A stretch of 64,000 nt of DNA from G026625185 sp963727835 (GCA_963727835.1 CAVSIB010000039.1:1-64000); one strand, 5' to 3'; positions 8,371-17,229 are shown, numbered from the stretch's first letter. A program made the numbers and translations. Notes: generated by a model from the sequence alone, not told the origin.

Positions 8371-9012
8371 GTGGAACAAAAAGAGAGGATAGAAGAGTTA
8401 TTAGAATCGCTCTGGATTATTACGGTGGAGGGGCAAAGGGATAAAAGTGACTTTAGCCTCTTAAAGGATGATGAGGCAGTAAAGGATTTAATAAAAATGG
8501 GATATGTCTTCATTAAGGAAAGCCAACTTGGGTTGACGGAAGTCGGAAAAATGGAAGCCCAGAAGTGTATCAGGCGGCACCGTTTGGCGGAGAGGCTTAT
8601 GACGGATGTGTTTGTTGAAAAGAGTAAATTAATTCATGAAACAAGTTGTAAATTTGAGCATCTCCTTCATAGAGACCTGGAAAAAAATATTTGTACGCTC
8701 CTTGGTCACCCAAAAACCTGCCCTCATGGGAAGCCGATTCCACCGGGGAGTTGCTGCCGAGGTGCTTCCAAAGAATACCTCAAAAAAATTATTATGCCCT
8801 TAGCCGAACTGGAGATAAAGAAAAAGGGGAAAGTAGCATACCTGCAAACCGGAAACCGGGATGTTCTTCAGAAGTTGATCGCAATGGGGGTATTACCTAA
8901 AACTGAAATCCTGCTCCTCCAGAAGTTCCCCTCCTACGTGATTCAAGTGGGAAAAAGTCAGTTTGCCCTTGACAAAGAGATGGCGTCGCAAATTTATGTG
9001 AGACAGGGTTAA
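8371..9012 (+). CDS. DtxR-like regulator fused to a FeoA/SH3 domain
   Basis: GTG start with GAGGAGG upstream, 213 residues, 20 bases after feoB. The N-terminal part resembles a winged helix (MGYVFIKESQLGLTEVGKME). A central metal-site region has HETSCKFEHLLHRDLEKN, CTLLGHPKTCPHGKPIPPG and SCCRG. The CPHG.PIP signature is typical of DtxR-family regulators. The last 70 residues form a FeoA-type SH3 domain (LIAMGVLPKTEILLLQKFPS, then YVIQVGKSQFALDKEMAS). There is no separate feoA, so this protein may act both as regulator and as the FeoA partner of FeoB. The first wing is degenerate compared with the 5745 repressor, so DNA binding is not certain. There are six cysteines, enough for a metal or Fe-S site. 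Confidence 0.8.
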   Translation: MEQKERIEELLESLWIITVEGQRDKSDFSLLKDDEAVKDLIKMGYVFIKESQLGLTEVGKMEAQKCIRRHRLAERLMTDVFVEKSKLIHETSCKFEHLLHRDLEKNICTLLGHPKTCPHGKPIPPGSCCRGASKEYLKKIIMPLAELEIKKKGKVAYLQTGNRDVLQKLIAMGVLPKTEILLLQKFPSYVIQVGKSQFALDKEMASQIYVRQG

Positions 9013-9051
9013 AAGAGAAGATCACATTAAACGAACGGAGGAAAAAAATTT

Positions 9052-9483
9052 ATGACGAGAAAAAATAAAGGTCACTTTGCGCAAAAACATCCTGGGGTCA
9101 CGTTAGATGAAAGGCTTGCTCAAGAGATTCGCGCTCAGGTGCTCGAAGGGGGTCTTTTTTGTGCTATTGCCTTCAAAATTGCCAGAGACTTATCAATTAC
9201 ACCCGGAGACGTAGGCCGCAGTGCTGACCTTCTTGAGCTTCCTATTTTGAAATGTCAACTCGGGCTTTTTGGCTATCCACCGCAAGGGAAGGTGGTGAAA
9301 CCTGCGGAATCAGTTGCGCCGGATTTAGAAAAAGCAATTCAAGAAGAACTCGTGAATGGCTGTATCTCCTGTTCTACCGTTTTTGCTTTGGGGGCAAAAT
9401 GCAACATACCGAAGATGGTGCTTTCTTCTGCGTGTGAAAAAATGGGAATTAGAATTAACTCCTGCCAATTGGGAGCGTTTTAA
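9052..9483 (+). CDS. Conserved Cys-containing protein with two tandem repeats, linked to feoB
   Basis: 143 residues, with ATG behind ACGGAGG and 39 bases after the DtxR-FeoA gene. It contains two copies of a motif of about 65 residues. Repeat one runs from LAQEIRAQVLEGGLFCAIAF to ELPILKCQLGLFG. Repeat two runs from LEKAIQEELVNGCISCSTVF to GIRINSCQLGAF. Each has Cys in a first helix and ends in a CQLG-[LA]-F motif, with a helix-turn-helix-like middle (ITPGDVGRSADLLE). I recall similar proteins in Desulfobacterota genomes annotated only as hypothetical. Its position at the end of the iron cluster suggests a role in iron sensing or Fe-S binding, which is inference. There is no signal peptide and it is probably cytosolic. 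Confidence 0.75.
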   Translation: MTRKNKGHFAQKHPGVTLDERLAQEIRAQVLEGGLFCAIAFKIARDLSITPGDVGRSADLLELPILKCQLGLFGYPPQGKVVKPAESVAPDLEKAIQEELVNGCISCSTVFALGAKCNIPKMVLSSACEKMGIRINSCQLGAF

Positions 9484-9607
9484 AATTTCGCTTGCTCGGG
9501 AATCTCATCGAAATGTAACCTGAGAAAGCAGTTTAAATAAAATTTTTCTTTGACTGGTTTGCTTGGCCGGGCGTTACGTTTATGAGCAGAGCAACCTTAA
9601 CGAAACA

Positions 9608-10330
9608 ATGATTCCTTTACGCGACAAAAATCCTTCTGGGAAGTTTCCTCTTGTAACTTTTGTATTGATTGTCATCAATGTGTTGGTTTTTATTTATCAG
9701 CTTTCTTTGAGGGAAACCCTGCGCCCCTTTATTCATCGCTATGCTTTAGTTCCCGCCAATATTTTTTTCTTCGGCAAAACTCCGGGGATATCGATAAAAC
9801 ATACCTTCCTTCCTTTCCTTACCTCCATGTTCCTTCATGGTGGCTGGCTTCATGTCATTGGCAACATGTGGTACCTCTGGATTTTCGGAGATAAAATCGA
9901 GGATCGTCTGGGGCACGTGCGGTTTTTTATCTTTTATTTAGTGTGCGGCATCGGCGCGGCTGCGGCCCATGTTATTCTAAACCCCAACTCTACGGTGCCC
10001 TGTGTTGGTGCAAGTGGTGCGATTGCCGGAGTATTAGGCGCTTATCTTATCTCGTTTCCGTTTGCTCGCGTGGTGACCTTGGTGCCGATCTTTTTTTATC
10101 TTACGGTGATTGAAATACCTGCGGTTATTCTCTTGGTCTTTTGGTTTGTACTCCAGTTTTTTAGCGGAACCTTATCAATTGCGGCAACCGCCCAGCCAGG
10201 GAGCGGCGGAGTAGCCTGGTGGGCCCATGTGGGTGGCTTTATTATTGGAATGATACTCATAAGCCTTCTTCCCAAACGAAAGGGGTTTCAAAGACGAGGG
10301 TCTTATTTTTTTAAGGACAGGGATTTTTGA
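9608..10330 (+). CDS. Rhomboid-family intramembrane serine protease
   Basis: An integral membrane protease of about 240 residues with six or seven hydrophobic segments. The active-site Ser lies in GASGAIAG and the His in HVGGF. FLHGGWLHVIGNMWYLWIFG matches the conserved second-helix region, and GHVRFFIFYLVCG the next. I chose ATG at 9608 (MIPLRDKNPSG), the usual start of this subfamily, over an upstream TTG at 9563. No strong ribosome site is visible. Its 3' end overlaps the converging nth gene by 28 bases. The substrate is unknown. Confidence 0.88.
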   Translation: MIPLRDKNPSGKFPLVTFVLIVINVLVFIYQLSLRETLRPFIHRYALVPANIFFFGKTPGISIKHTFLPFLTSMFLHGGWLHVIGNMWYLWIFGDKIEDRLGHVRFFIFYLVCGIGAAAAHVILNPNSTVPCVGASGAIAGVLGAYLISFPFARVVTLVPIFFYLTVIEIPAVILLVFWFVLQFFSGTLSIAATAQPGSGGVAWWAHVGGFIIGMILISLLPKRKGFQRRGSYFFKDRDF

Positions 10331-10971
10331 AAGTAGTCGCAATAGGGGGTAAGACTGCATTGGTCACAAAGCGGCTTACGCGCATTGCAGACATACCGGC
10401 CGTGAAAGATAAGGAGGTGGGAAAAATCGATCCACGCCTTTTTAGGCACAATCTCCATTAAATCAAATTCCACCTTTACCGGGTCAGTATTTTTTGTTAA
10501 CCCCAGACGCTCACTTACCCGAAGCACATGGGTGTCAACCACGATTCCGGGCACACCAAAGGCTGTACCTAAAATGACATTAGCCGTCTTCCGGCCGATT
10601 CCTGGCAGGGTGACCAAGTCTTCCAATCGATCCGGTACCTTCCCACCAAAGCGGGTCACCAGTTCGCGGGTGGATTCCCGGATCATTTTTGCCTTGTTGC
10701 GAAAAAAGCCAGTTGATTTAATCTCTTCTTCCAGTTCTCCGGGGGTAGATTCCGCATAAGCCTTCGCAATGGGATATTTTTTAAAGAGGTACGGGGTTAC
10801 TTGATTGACTCGTTTGTCCGTGCACTGAGCAGAAAGGATCGTGGAAACCAGCAACTCTAAGGAATTGCGGTGATCAAGTTCACAATGTGCTTGAGGGTGC
10901 ATCTTTTTAAGAAGCGGAATAATCTTTTTTATTTTTTCTTTTTTTGTTTCTTGTTTTTCTGACTTCATCAT
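10303..10971 (-). CDS. nth: Endonuclease III (DNA glycosylase/AP lyase)
   Basis: A base-excision-repair enzyme that removes oxidised pyrimidines. It shows the helix-hairpin-helix LPGIGRKTANVILG, the catalytic Lys in SAQCTDKRVN and the catalytic Asp in VVDTHVLRVSERLGL. The C-terminal [4Fe-4S] ligands are C-X6-C-X2-C-X5-C (CNARKPLCDQCSLTPYC). The open frame extends back to 11031. I prefer the double ATG at 10971-10966 because the further N-terminus is not family-like. Length is about 222 residues, normal. Confidence 0.92.
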   Translation of the reverse strand: MMKSEKQETKKEKIKKIIPLLKKMHPQAHCELDHRNSLELLVSTILSAQCTDKRVNQVTPYLFKKYPIAKAYAESTPGELEEEIKSTGFFRNKAKMIRESTRELVTRFGGKVPDRLEDLVTLPGIGRKTANVILGTAFGVPGIVVDTHVLRVSERLGLTKNTDPVKVEFDLMEIVPKKAWIDFSHLLIFHGRYVCNARKPLCDQCSLTPYCDYFQKSLSLKK

Positions 10972-11124
10972 CAGGGGGTATTTGTTTTTAAGCATTAAAG
11001 TATCTTGTGCTCTTTCAATTGATTTTTGCAAACAAAAGAAAAATAAACAAGGGATAAAAATGCTTGCTTTATTATTAAATTACTATAAGGTGAAAATATT
11101 TTTAATATTCAGTCGGAGATTTTA

Positions 11125-11553
11125 ATGAGTTTAGCAAAAAATGGCGACAAAGTAAAAGTGCATTTCACCGGCAAACTGGAAAACGGAAAAATATTTGATA
11201 GTTCAAAAGACAGCAAGCCGCTTGAATTTACCATCGGTGCCGGTGAAATGATGCCTGGTTTTGAAAAAGCAATTATTGGAATGACAATGGGGGGTACAAA
11301 GGCTTTTACTGTTTTGCCAGAAGAAGCCTATGGATCGAGGCGCGATGAACTGGTCGCTATAGTAGAAAAAAGCCATTTTCCTCCTGAGATTTCCCCGACT
11401 ATCGGACAACCCCTGCAGATTACCTTACCGGAGGGAGAAGTTTTAGACTTGCTCATTACCAGCATAGATGGAGCTATGGTCACTATTGATGCTAACCACC
11501 CCTTAGCTGGTGAGGCATTGCTCTTTGAGGTTGAATTAGTGGAAATCGCTTAA
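11125..11553 (+). CDS. SlyD-like FKBP-type peptidyl-prolyl isomerase
   Basis: 142 residues. The FKBP domain begins at DKVKVHFTGKLENGKIFDSS, with GAGEMMPGFEKAIIGM and PEEAYG typical of the family. An insert-in-flap chaperone domain sits between about residues 70 and 125, ending in NHPLAGEALLFEVELVEI. This is the SlyD architecture. The His/Cys-rich metal-binding tail of E. coli SlyD is absent, so nickel delivery is unlikely. It probably acts as a cytosolic folding helper. It is monocistronic and divergent from nth. Confidence 0.9.
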   Translation: MSLAKNGDKVKVHFTGKLENGKIFDSSKDSKPLEFTIGAGEMMPGFEKAIIGMTMGGTKAFTVLPEEAYGSRRDELVAIVEKSHFPPEISPTIGQPLQITLPEGEVLDLLITSIDGAMVTIDANHPLAGEALLFEVELVEIA

Positions 11554-11665
11554 TCAGAGCATTTAACCATCGGCCTTCTCGTCGGATAGTTGCTGCCCTC
11601 TCCTCAGAATTCATCTTATTATCGCCATTATGAAAAAATGTGAAAAGGTTAGAGAGATTTATAGA

Positions 11666-12535
11666 ATGATTAACAAGGCTCACCCCATGAGAGGCTTAGT
11701 GTTGATGGGCGGATCAGCTGGAGCTTTTTGCGTGATGGCCAGCCTCATAAAATATGCTTCCTTCCTTGATCCATACCGAACAACGCTCTTTCGATTTGTT
11801 ATTGGCTTAGGCTTGCTGGGAGTGGCTGCCCTATTTGGAAAGCTAAAACTCCAGTTTGTGAATGGCTGGCTTCTTTTTTCTCGCGGCTTGACGGGTGGCG
11901 CAGGTGTCTTTTTTCTTTTTTTGTCAATAATGAAATTAGGTATCGCTAAGGGGACAATCATTAGTTATTCCTATCCTGTTTTCGCAAGTATTATGAGCGT
12001 TCTTTTTCTTAAGGAGAGAATTGGCGTTTTGAAGTGGGGCGCGATTGCCATTGCATTTGTCGGCATCTTTCTTCTCAAAAGTGAAGGTGAGGGGATGACT
12101 ATGTTTATCAAATTTGGAAAATATGAGACCTTAGCTGTGGTTGGTGCTATTTTTTCGGGAATCGCAGTAGTTTCAATAAAACGTCTTCATGAGACTGATT
12201 CCACCTATGCCATATTCTTTGCCCAATGTGTGGTTGGTTTATGGCTCATGATTATTCCCGCCAATCTTGTGCCTCGGGCGATAGGATATTTTGGGGGCAT
12301 TCTTTTACTCGGCATCGGTATCTTTGCCACTGTCGGGCAACTCCTTATGACGGAAGGCTATCGCTATCTTTCACTAACTTCCGGATCTCTTCTGAGTATG
12401 TTAGTGCCCGTGCTTAACTTTTTTGCGGGGGTGGTAGTATTCCATGAGCATCTTTCATTATGGGCAATTGTAGGGTCAATACTTGTCCTCACCTCCTGTA
12501 TTGCAGTAACAGTTGATCGGGAGAATTCCGGATGA
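11666..12535 (+). CDS. EamA/DMT-family transporter
   Basis: About 290 residues with ten hydrophobic segments in two EamA halves. The first includes YRTTLFRFVIGLGLLGVAAL and YSYPVFASIMSVLFLKERIG. The second includes VVGAIFSGIAVVSIKRLHET and LVPVLNFFAGVVVFHEHLS. Such drug/metabolite transporters move small solutes across the inner membrane, and the substrate cannot be told from sequence. The start is ambiguous among ATGs at 11630, 11666 and 11690. I took 11666, which has AGAGAG upstream. It converges with aat. Confidence 0.82.
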   Translation: MINKAHPMRGLVLMGGSAGAFCVMASLIKYASFLDPYRTTLFRFVIGLGLLGVAALFGKLKLQFVNGWLLFSRGLTGGAGVFFLFLSIMKLGIAKGTIISYSYPVFASIMSVLFLKERIGVLKWGAIAIAFVGIFLLKSEGEGMTMFIKFGKYETLAVVGAIFSGIAVVSIKRLHETDSTYAIFFAQCVVGLWLMIIPANLVPRAIGYFGGILLLGIGIFATVGQLLMTEGYRYLSLTSGSLLSMLVPVLNFFAGVVVFHEHLSLWAIVGSILVLTSCIAVTVDRENSG

Positions 12536-12557
12536 GAGAAGCAAGCGGGGGTAACGC

Positions 12558-13256
12558 TTAGAGCGGAAAATTTTCCGGTATTTGCCACCGACCGCGTAAG
12601 GTTTCATGGTGGAGAGCCTTTGCAAGACGCTTTAGAAATCGGGAGCGGGAGATTTCATGGGCACCGAACCTGAGTAGGTTGGTAGTGGTCACTTGACAGT
12701 CGATCATTTCGAAACCCCATTTTTGCAAGAGTTTAACCAAATAAACTATGGCAACCTTAGAAGCATTTTTCATTTTGTAAAACATTGACTCTCCAAAAAA
12801 GACTCTTCCTAGTGAGACGCCGTATAGTCCACCAACGAGTTTACCGTCAAACCAGCTTTCAACCGAATGCGCAAAGCCAGCTTCATGTAACCGGATGTAG
12901 GCTTTGATCATGTCCGTGACAATCCAGGTGCCTTTCCCGTCTGGTCGTTGGGCATGCGCACATCCTTGAACAACCTCTTCAAAAGATTGGTCTAATGTTA
13001 TCTTAAAGATGTCTTTCTTAATAACCTTAGAGAGACTTTTGGATACATGGAGGTTTTTTGGTGCAAGGATAAGCCGGGGATCGGGAGACCACCATAAAAT
13101 CGGGGAACCTTCAGAGTACCAGGGAAAGATTCCTAAGCAATAAGCAAGGAGCAGCCTCTCCAGGCTCAGGTCACCGTCAATAGCTAAAAGACCTTCCGGT
13201 TCTGCCTGTTCCGGGGAAGGGAAAACCAGCTCCTTGGGAAGTCGGTAGATTGTCAA
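12558..13256 (-). CDS. aat: Leucyl/phenylalanyl-tRNA-protein transferase
   Basis: 232 residues, the usual length. It transfers Leu or Phe from tRNA to N-terminal Lys or Arg, creating N-degrons recognised by ClpS. Family blocks are present: LLAIDGDLSLERLLLAYCLG, IFPWYSEGSPILWWSPDPR, ESWFDGKLVGGLYGVSLG and FFGESMF. It starts 4 bases after the clpA stop on the same strand. The order clpS-clpA-aat therefore places the tagging enzyme, adaptor and unfoldase in one operon. Confidence 0.95.
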   Translation of the reverse strand: MTIYRLPKELVFPSPEQAEPEGLLAIDGDLSLERLLLAYCLGIFPWYSEGSPILWWSPDPRLILAPKNLHVSKSLSKVIKKDIFKITLDQSFEEVVQGCAHAQRPDGKGTWIVTDMIKAYIRLHEAGFAHSVESWFDGKLVGGLYGVSLGRVFFGESMFYKMKNASKVAIVYLVKLLQKWGFEMIDCQVTTTNLLRFGAHEISRSRFLKRLAKALHHETLRGRWQIPENFPL

Positions 13257-13260
13257 GGGG

Positions 13261-15516
13261 TTACTTATAAACGAAGGAAAGAGAGTTGCTCTGAGTATTG
13301 TAGTCTATGAATACGTTTCCGCCCCCGGAAAGCTTTCCAAAAAGAATTTCTTCAGCCAGGGGATCCTTAATTTCTTTTTGTATCAACCGGGCAAGCGGCC
13401 GCGCTCCATAAGTTGAGTCATATCCGCTTCGCGCAAGCCAGGTGCGGGCATCTGGAGACAACCGGGCGTTGACCTTTTTAAAAACTAACTGCTCATTGAG
13501 TTCTGTTATAAATTTGTCAACAATCTTCTCCATAATTTCATGAGAAAGGGAATGGAAGTTGATAATGCCGTCAAGGCGGTTGCGAAACTCAGGGCTAAAG
13601 AGTTTCTCTACGGCCTTCAACCCCTTATCAGATTTATCCTCGGACTTAATGCCATCAAAACCGATACTGGAGGCTGCCATCTCCCGGGTACCCGCATTTG
13701 AGGTCATCATGAGGATGACATGACGAAAATCAGCTTTTTTGCCATTGTGATCCGTAAGGGTGGCATGATCCATAATCTGGAGCAAAATATTGAAGATGTC
13801 GATATGAGCTTTTTCGATTTCATCCAACAAGAGAACGCTATAGGGATGCTTGCGAATCGAATCAGTAAGCAAGCCTCCCTGATCAAATCCAATATATCCG
13901 GGGGGAGCACCGATGAGCCGGGCAACCGTATGTTTTTCCATATATTCGCTCATGTCAAATCGCAAGAAATTTACGCCCAGAACTGCTGCCATTTGTTTTG
14001 CTACTTCAGTTTTCCCCACGCCGGTTGGCCCGATGAAGAGAAAAGAGCCGATCGGCTTATCAGGGATCCTCAGTCCTGCCCGAGATCGTTTAATTGCCTT
14101 CACCAGGTTATGAATTGCTTCATCCTGACCAAAGACTTTTTCTTTAAGCTCCTTTTCCAAATTTTGAATTTGTAATTTATCCGAAGAGGAGACACTGCGA
14201 AGGGGCACTTTGGCGATGCGAGCGACTACTTTTTCGATGTCTGCGGTTGTAATATTTTTTCGGTGTTTATACGCCGGACTCACCTTAATAATTGCTCCCG
14301 CCTCATCAATCACATCAATCGCTTTATCAGGGAGGTACCGGTCATTAATGTACTTGGCGGCTAACTCTGCTGCGGTCTTAATTGCTCCGGGGGTATAGGT
14401 AACACGGTGATGATTTTCATAGTAAGTTTTTAAGCCTTTAAGAATTTCAATGGTATCGGAAACGGACGGCTCAGCAATTTCGATCTTCTGGAAACGTCGG
14501 GAAAGAGCGCGATCCTTTTCAAAAAAATTCTTGTATTCTTCATACGTGGTAGTGCCAATACAGCGGAGCTTGCCTGAGGAAAGTGCTGGTTTAAGGATGT
14601 TTGAGGCGTCCATCGAACTACCTGTGGTTGACCCTGCTCCAACCACCGTGTGGATCTCGTCAATCGCTAAAATTGCACTCGGCAAGTTCTTTAATTCTGA
14701 AATTACTCCTTTTAACCGCGCCTCAAAGTCGCCCCGAAACTTTGTACCCGCCAAAAGAGAGCCCATATCAAGCGCATAAATCTCCGTAGTTAAAAAAGCC
14801 TCAGGCACTTCACACTTAAAGATTTTTAATGCCAACCCTTCAACGATAGCAGTTTTTCCGACCCCGGGATCACCAACGAAAATCGGGTTGTTTTTGAGGC
14901 GACGGCCCAGGACCTGTATCGTTCTTTCCAGCTCTGCCCCTCGTCCAATAAGGGGGTCAATCTGGCCCAATTTTGCCTTTTCAATAAGGGCAATGGTAAA
15001 GCGCTCCAGGTGGCTTGATGGCTTTTGCTTTGCCCCGGGTTCACCTTCATTTTCTTCTGAGGTTAATGGCCACTCATCCTCTCCTGTTTTTGGAAGGCCG
15101 TGGGAAATGTAGTTCAAAATATCCAGCCGGCTAATCCCTTGGGATTTAAGAAAGTATACTGCGTAAGAATTTTCCTCCTCAAGCATGGAAGCCAGGATGT
15201 CGCCAGCGTCCACCTCTTTTTTTTCGGCTGATTGGGCGTGGAGTAAAGCGCGTTGCAACATCCGCTGGAAGCTAACCGTCTGAATGATCTTTTTACTGCT
15301 TCCCTCGGGGAGCACTTCAAGGTGTTCAGCAAAGAAGGCGTCGAGCTTCTTTTTGAGATCTAGAAGATTAGACCTGCAGGAGCGCAAAATTCGGCTTCCC
15401 AGCTCGTCATCCAAGAGAGCATACAAGATATGCTCAATAGTGAGAAGCTCATGGCGGCGAATCCTTGCTTCCCGCACCGCGACTGCAAAAACCATTTCTA
15501 ATTCTTTGCTGATCAT
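13261..15516 (-). CDS. clpA: ClpA, ATPase subunit of the ClpAP protease
   Basis: 751 residues. The N-terminal Clp repeat domain (about 1-150) binds ClpS. AAA module 1 has Walker A GDPGVGKTA and Walker B AILAIDEIH. Module 2 has Walker A GPTGVGKTE and Walker B SVLLLDEIEKAH, with C-terminal sensor 2 GARPLARLIQ. No M-domain coiled coil separates the modules, which fits ClpA rather than ClpB or ClpC. The start ATG overlaps the clpS stop (TAATG), implying coupled translation. clpP is not in the window. Confidence 0.96.
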   Translation of the reverse strand: MISKELEMVFAVAVREARIRRHELLTIEHILYALLDDELGSRILRSCRSNLLDLKKKLDAFFAEHLEVLPEGSSKKIIQTVSFQRMLQRALLHAQSAEKKEVDAGDILASMLEEENSYAVYFLKSQGISRLDILNYISHGLPKTGEDEWPLTSEENEGEPGAKQKPSSHLERFTIALIEKAKLGQIDPLIGRGAELERTIQVLGRRLKNNPIFVGDPGVGKTAIVEGLALKIFKCEVPEAFLTTEIYALDMGSLLAGTKFRGDFEARLKGVISELKNLPSAILAIDEIHTVVGAGSTTGSSMDASNILKPALSSGKLRCIGTTTYEEYKNFFEKDRALSRRFQKIEIAEPSVSDTIEILKGLKTYYENHHRVTYTPGAIKTAAELAAKYINDRYLPDKAIDVIDEAGAIIKVSPAYKHRKNITTADIEKVVARIAKVPLRSVSSSDKLQIQNLEKELKEKVFGQDEAIHNLVKAIKRSRAGLRIPDKPIGSFLFIGPTGVGKTEVAKQMAAVLGVNFLRFDMSEYMEKHTVARLIGAPPGYIGFDQGGLLTDSIRKHPYSVLLLDEIEKAHIDIFNILLQIMDHATLTDHNGKKADFRHVILMMTSNAGTREMAASSIGFDGIKSEDKSDKGLKAVEKLFSPEFRNRLDGIINFHSLSHEIMEKIVDKFITELNEQLVFKKVNARLSPDARTWLARSGYDSTYGARPLARLIQKEIKDPLAEEILFGKLSGGGNVFIDYNTQSNSLSFVYK

Positions 15517-15830
15517 TATACTTCTTCCATACTACATTTTAATGGGAAACCTTGCTGTTTGGCTAAAAAATGTACGGTATCCACTTTAGTCTCGGCAATT
15601 TCCTCGGTGTAAATTCCACACAGTTCTACTCCCTTTTGATGGATATTTAACATAATCTGGACTGCTTCGGATGGGGGTTTATTAAAAACTGTTTCCAGTA
15701 CCTGGACCACAAAATCCATAGTGGTATAATGATCGTTATGCATTAAGATTTTGTACTGAGTCGGTTCACGGAGAGCTTCTTCAGTGTGAACACCCGACTT
15801 TTCTTTTAGCTCTGGATAGGCTTTACTCAT
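15516..15830 (-). CDS. clpS: ClpS, N-degron adaptor of ClpAP
   Basis: 104 residues. It shows YKILMHNDHYTTMDFVVQVL (the ND and TTM.FV residues form the N-degron pocket) and IMLNIHQKGVELCGIYTEEI with the conserved HxxG and A/G-T/E elements. It selects substrates with N-terminal Leu, Phe, Tyr or Trp and hands them to ClpA, encoded immediately downstream. The N-terminal extension (about 20 residues, charged) is of the type that enters the ClpA pore. Confidence 0.95.
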   Translation of the reverse strand: MSKAYPELKEKSGVHTEEALREPTQYKILMHNDHYTTMDFVVQVLETVFNKPPSEAVQIMLNIHQKGVELCGIYTEEIAETKVDTVHFLAKQQGFPLKCSMEEV

Positions 15831-15963
15831 AGTTGAAATAACGCAAAGCGTTTAACTAAGCTTGAAGAAATAATTTTTAATACAAAAAGGATTTTTTAGT
15901 TATAATTATATAAACTAAAATAGACCATGTCAAACAACCTTCATATCATTTAAGGAGGAAGTG

Positions 15964-16284
15964 ATGGGTGTTTATTTAAAATTTTTGGGCATTCTCCTTT
16001 TTCTTTCTGGCTTTTTGCTAGGGGGCTTAAGTCTGTATCATGATCGGGATTATCAAGGGCTGAACCAAACCCTATCCAAAATAGATAAAAAATACGAAAA
16101 GATCGGCAAGGAGCTTGAGGTAGCGGTAACCAAACGCTTGGAACGTGTTCCTCTTTTAAGGGAAGAGGAGTTGAGGAAGGCAAGAGGAATATCTCTTATG
16201 GTTGGGGGGATAATCCTTGGATCCCTTTTTTTGGGATTGGGAGAGGCGGTGTCTTTGCTTAAAAGGATTTCTAGGAAGTTGTAG
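15964..16284 (+). CDS. Small two-helix membrane protein, unknown
   Basis: About 106 residues. ATG at 15964 is preceded by AAGGAGG at ideal spacing, better than the GTG at 15961. A first membrane helix (FLGILLFLSGFLLGGLSLY) is followed by a charged region of about 45 residues predicted to be a helical hairpin or coiled coil (KIDKKYEKIGKELEVAV). A second membrane helix (GISLMVGGIILGSLFLGLG) and a basic tail follow. Both ends face the same side. I do not recognise the family. Confidence 0.65.
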   Translation: MGVYLKFLGILLFLSGFLLGGLSLYHDRDYQGLNQTLSKIDKKYEKIGKELEVAVTKRLERVPLLREEELRKARGISLMVGGIILGSLFLGLGEAVSLLKRISRKL

Positions 16285-16301
16285 GGCCCACCACTGAAAA
16301 C

Positions 16302-16517
16302 TTGTTGTGGAAAAAATGGAAAGGAAGACATACCGTTGATCTGCTTTATCCTTGGGTTTGTTTTGGGAGCAAGGTGGCGATAGAGAGTTTTGCAATTGGA
16401 AATGCCTTGGGTAATGTCGCAAAGGCTATTTTTATGAAAATGACAAAAATAAAAAGTTATGTGATGCGCGGAGCTTGGCAAGCGGTTGAATTAGCGATAA
16501 AAAAGATAACCAACTGA
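16302..16517 (+). CDS. Possible small membrane-anchored protein, probably frameshifted
   Basis: The C-terminal part (KVAIESFAIGNALGNVAKAI, FMKMTKIKSYVMRGAWQAVE) looks coding and ends with TGA at 16515-16517. Upstream, the adjacent frame gives a hydrophobic helix, IPLICFILGFVLGA, at 16352-16375. A single frame change near 16371 would join them into a short anchored protein. There is no clear ribosome site. Unknown function. Confidence 0.35.
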   Translation: MLWKKWKGRHTVDLLYPWVCFGSKVAIESFAIGNALGNVAKAIFMKMTKIKSYVMRGAWQAVELAIKKITN

Positions 16518-16640
16518 CGCTACAAAAAAATCTTGAATCTTCTGTTTTAGTTATGATAAAATTTTAAAATATTACTTTGGAATTAGTTTCTAACACATTT
16601 AAAACAATAAATTTGAGTTACCTTTATTAAAGGAGGCACC

Positions 16641-17063
16641 ATGAAGAAAATAATCTTTGTGGCAATAATTTTTGGGGTTCTAGAGCTTTCTAAGCCGGTT
16701 GCCCTTTTAGCTCAGGAATCTACGGGTGACGGAGGAGAAGCCAAGGTAAGTGAAGAAAGTTTAACCCTAATGCCGTGCCCTTATGTAAAAAAGAACATCG
16801 TTACCGAAGGAGTTTTTCTTGATGCTTCCACGGTCATTTTAGATGATTGGTTTCATGATGAAGATACTCGATTTAGTTCAAAGGACTATATTAATTTTCG
16901 AACAAATTTGATTTTTCAATATTTTATAAAACAAGAGAAAGCAGAATTCATCTCTACGCTTAAGGCCGGAGATAAGATCATCATTTCGGGATGTGTCAAG
17001 TCTTGTGATGACAAACGCCCGTGGGTTGAAGTGGATTCAGTTGTTAAAGTTCCAAGCAAATAA
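16641..17063 (+). CDS. Exported small protein, possible OB-fold, unknown
   Basis: 140 residues with AAAGGAGG ahead of the ATG. The signal peptide MKKIIFVAIIFGVLELSKPV continues to a likely ALLA-Q cleavage. The mature part has three cysteines (MPCPY; SGCVKSC) and strand-rich segments (GDKIIISGCVKSC, PWVEVDSVVKV) that suggest a small OB-like barrel. CVKSC may form a disulphide or metal site. Probably periplasmic. I do not recognise a named family. Confidence 0.65.
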   Translation: MKKIIFVAIIFGVLELSKPVALLAQESTGDGGEAKVSEESLTLMPCPYVKKNIVTEGVFLDASTVILDDWFHDEDTRFSSKDYINFRTNLIFQYFIKQEKAEFISTLKAGDKIIISGCVKSCDDKRPWVEVDSVVKVPSK

Positions 17064-17229
17064 TACTCTTCCTCTTGCCCTTTCAATTAATTAGCCTTAG
17101 GGACAGTTATTCCCATCTTTGATGGTAAACACTGTCCTTTTTATTTATTATTTGGAAATGAGATTGCTCTGCGCTTTGTTCTTAAAGAATATTTTTTTGT
17201 CGCATAGCCGAGGAGAACGATTTTTTCTG

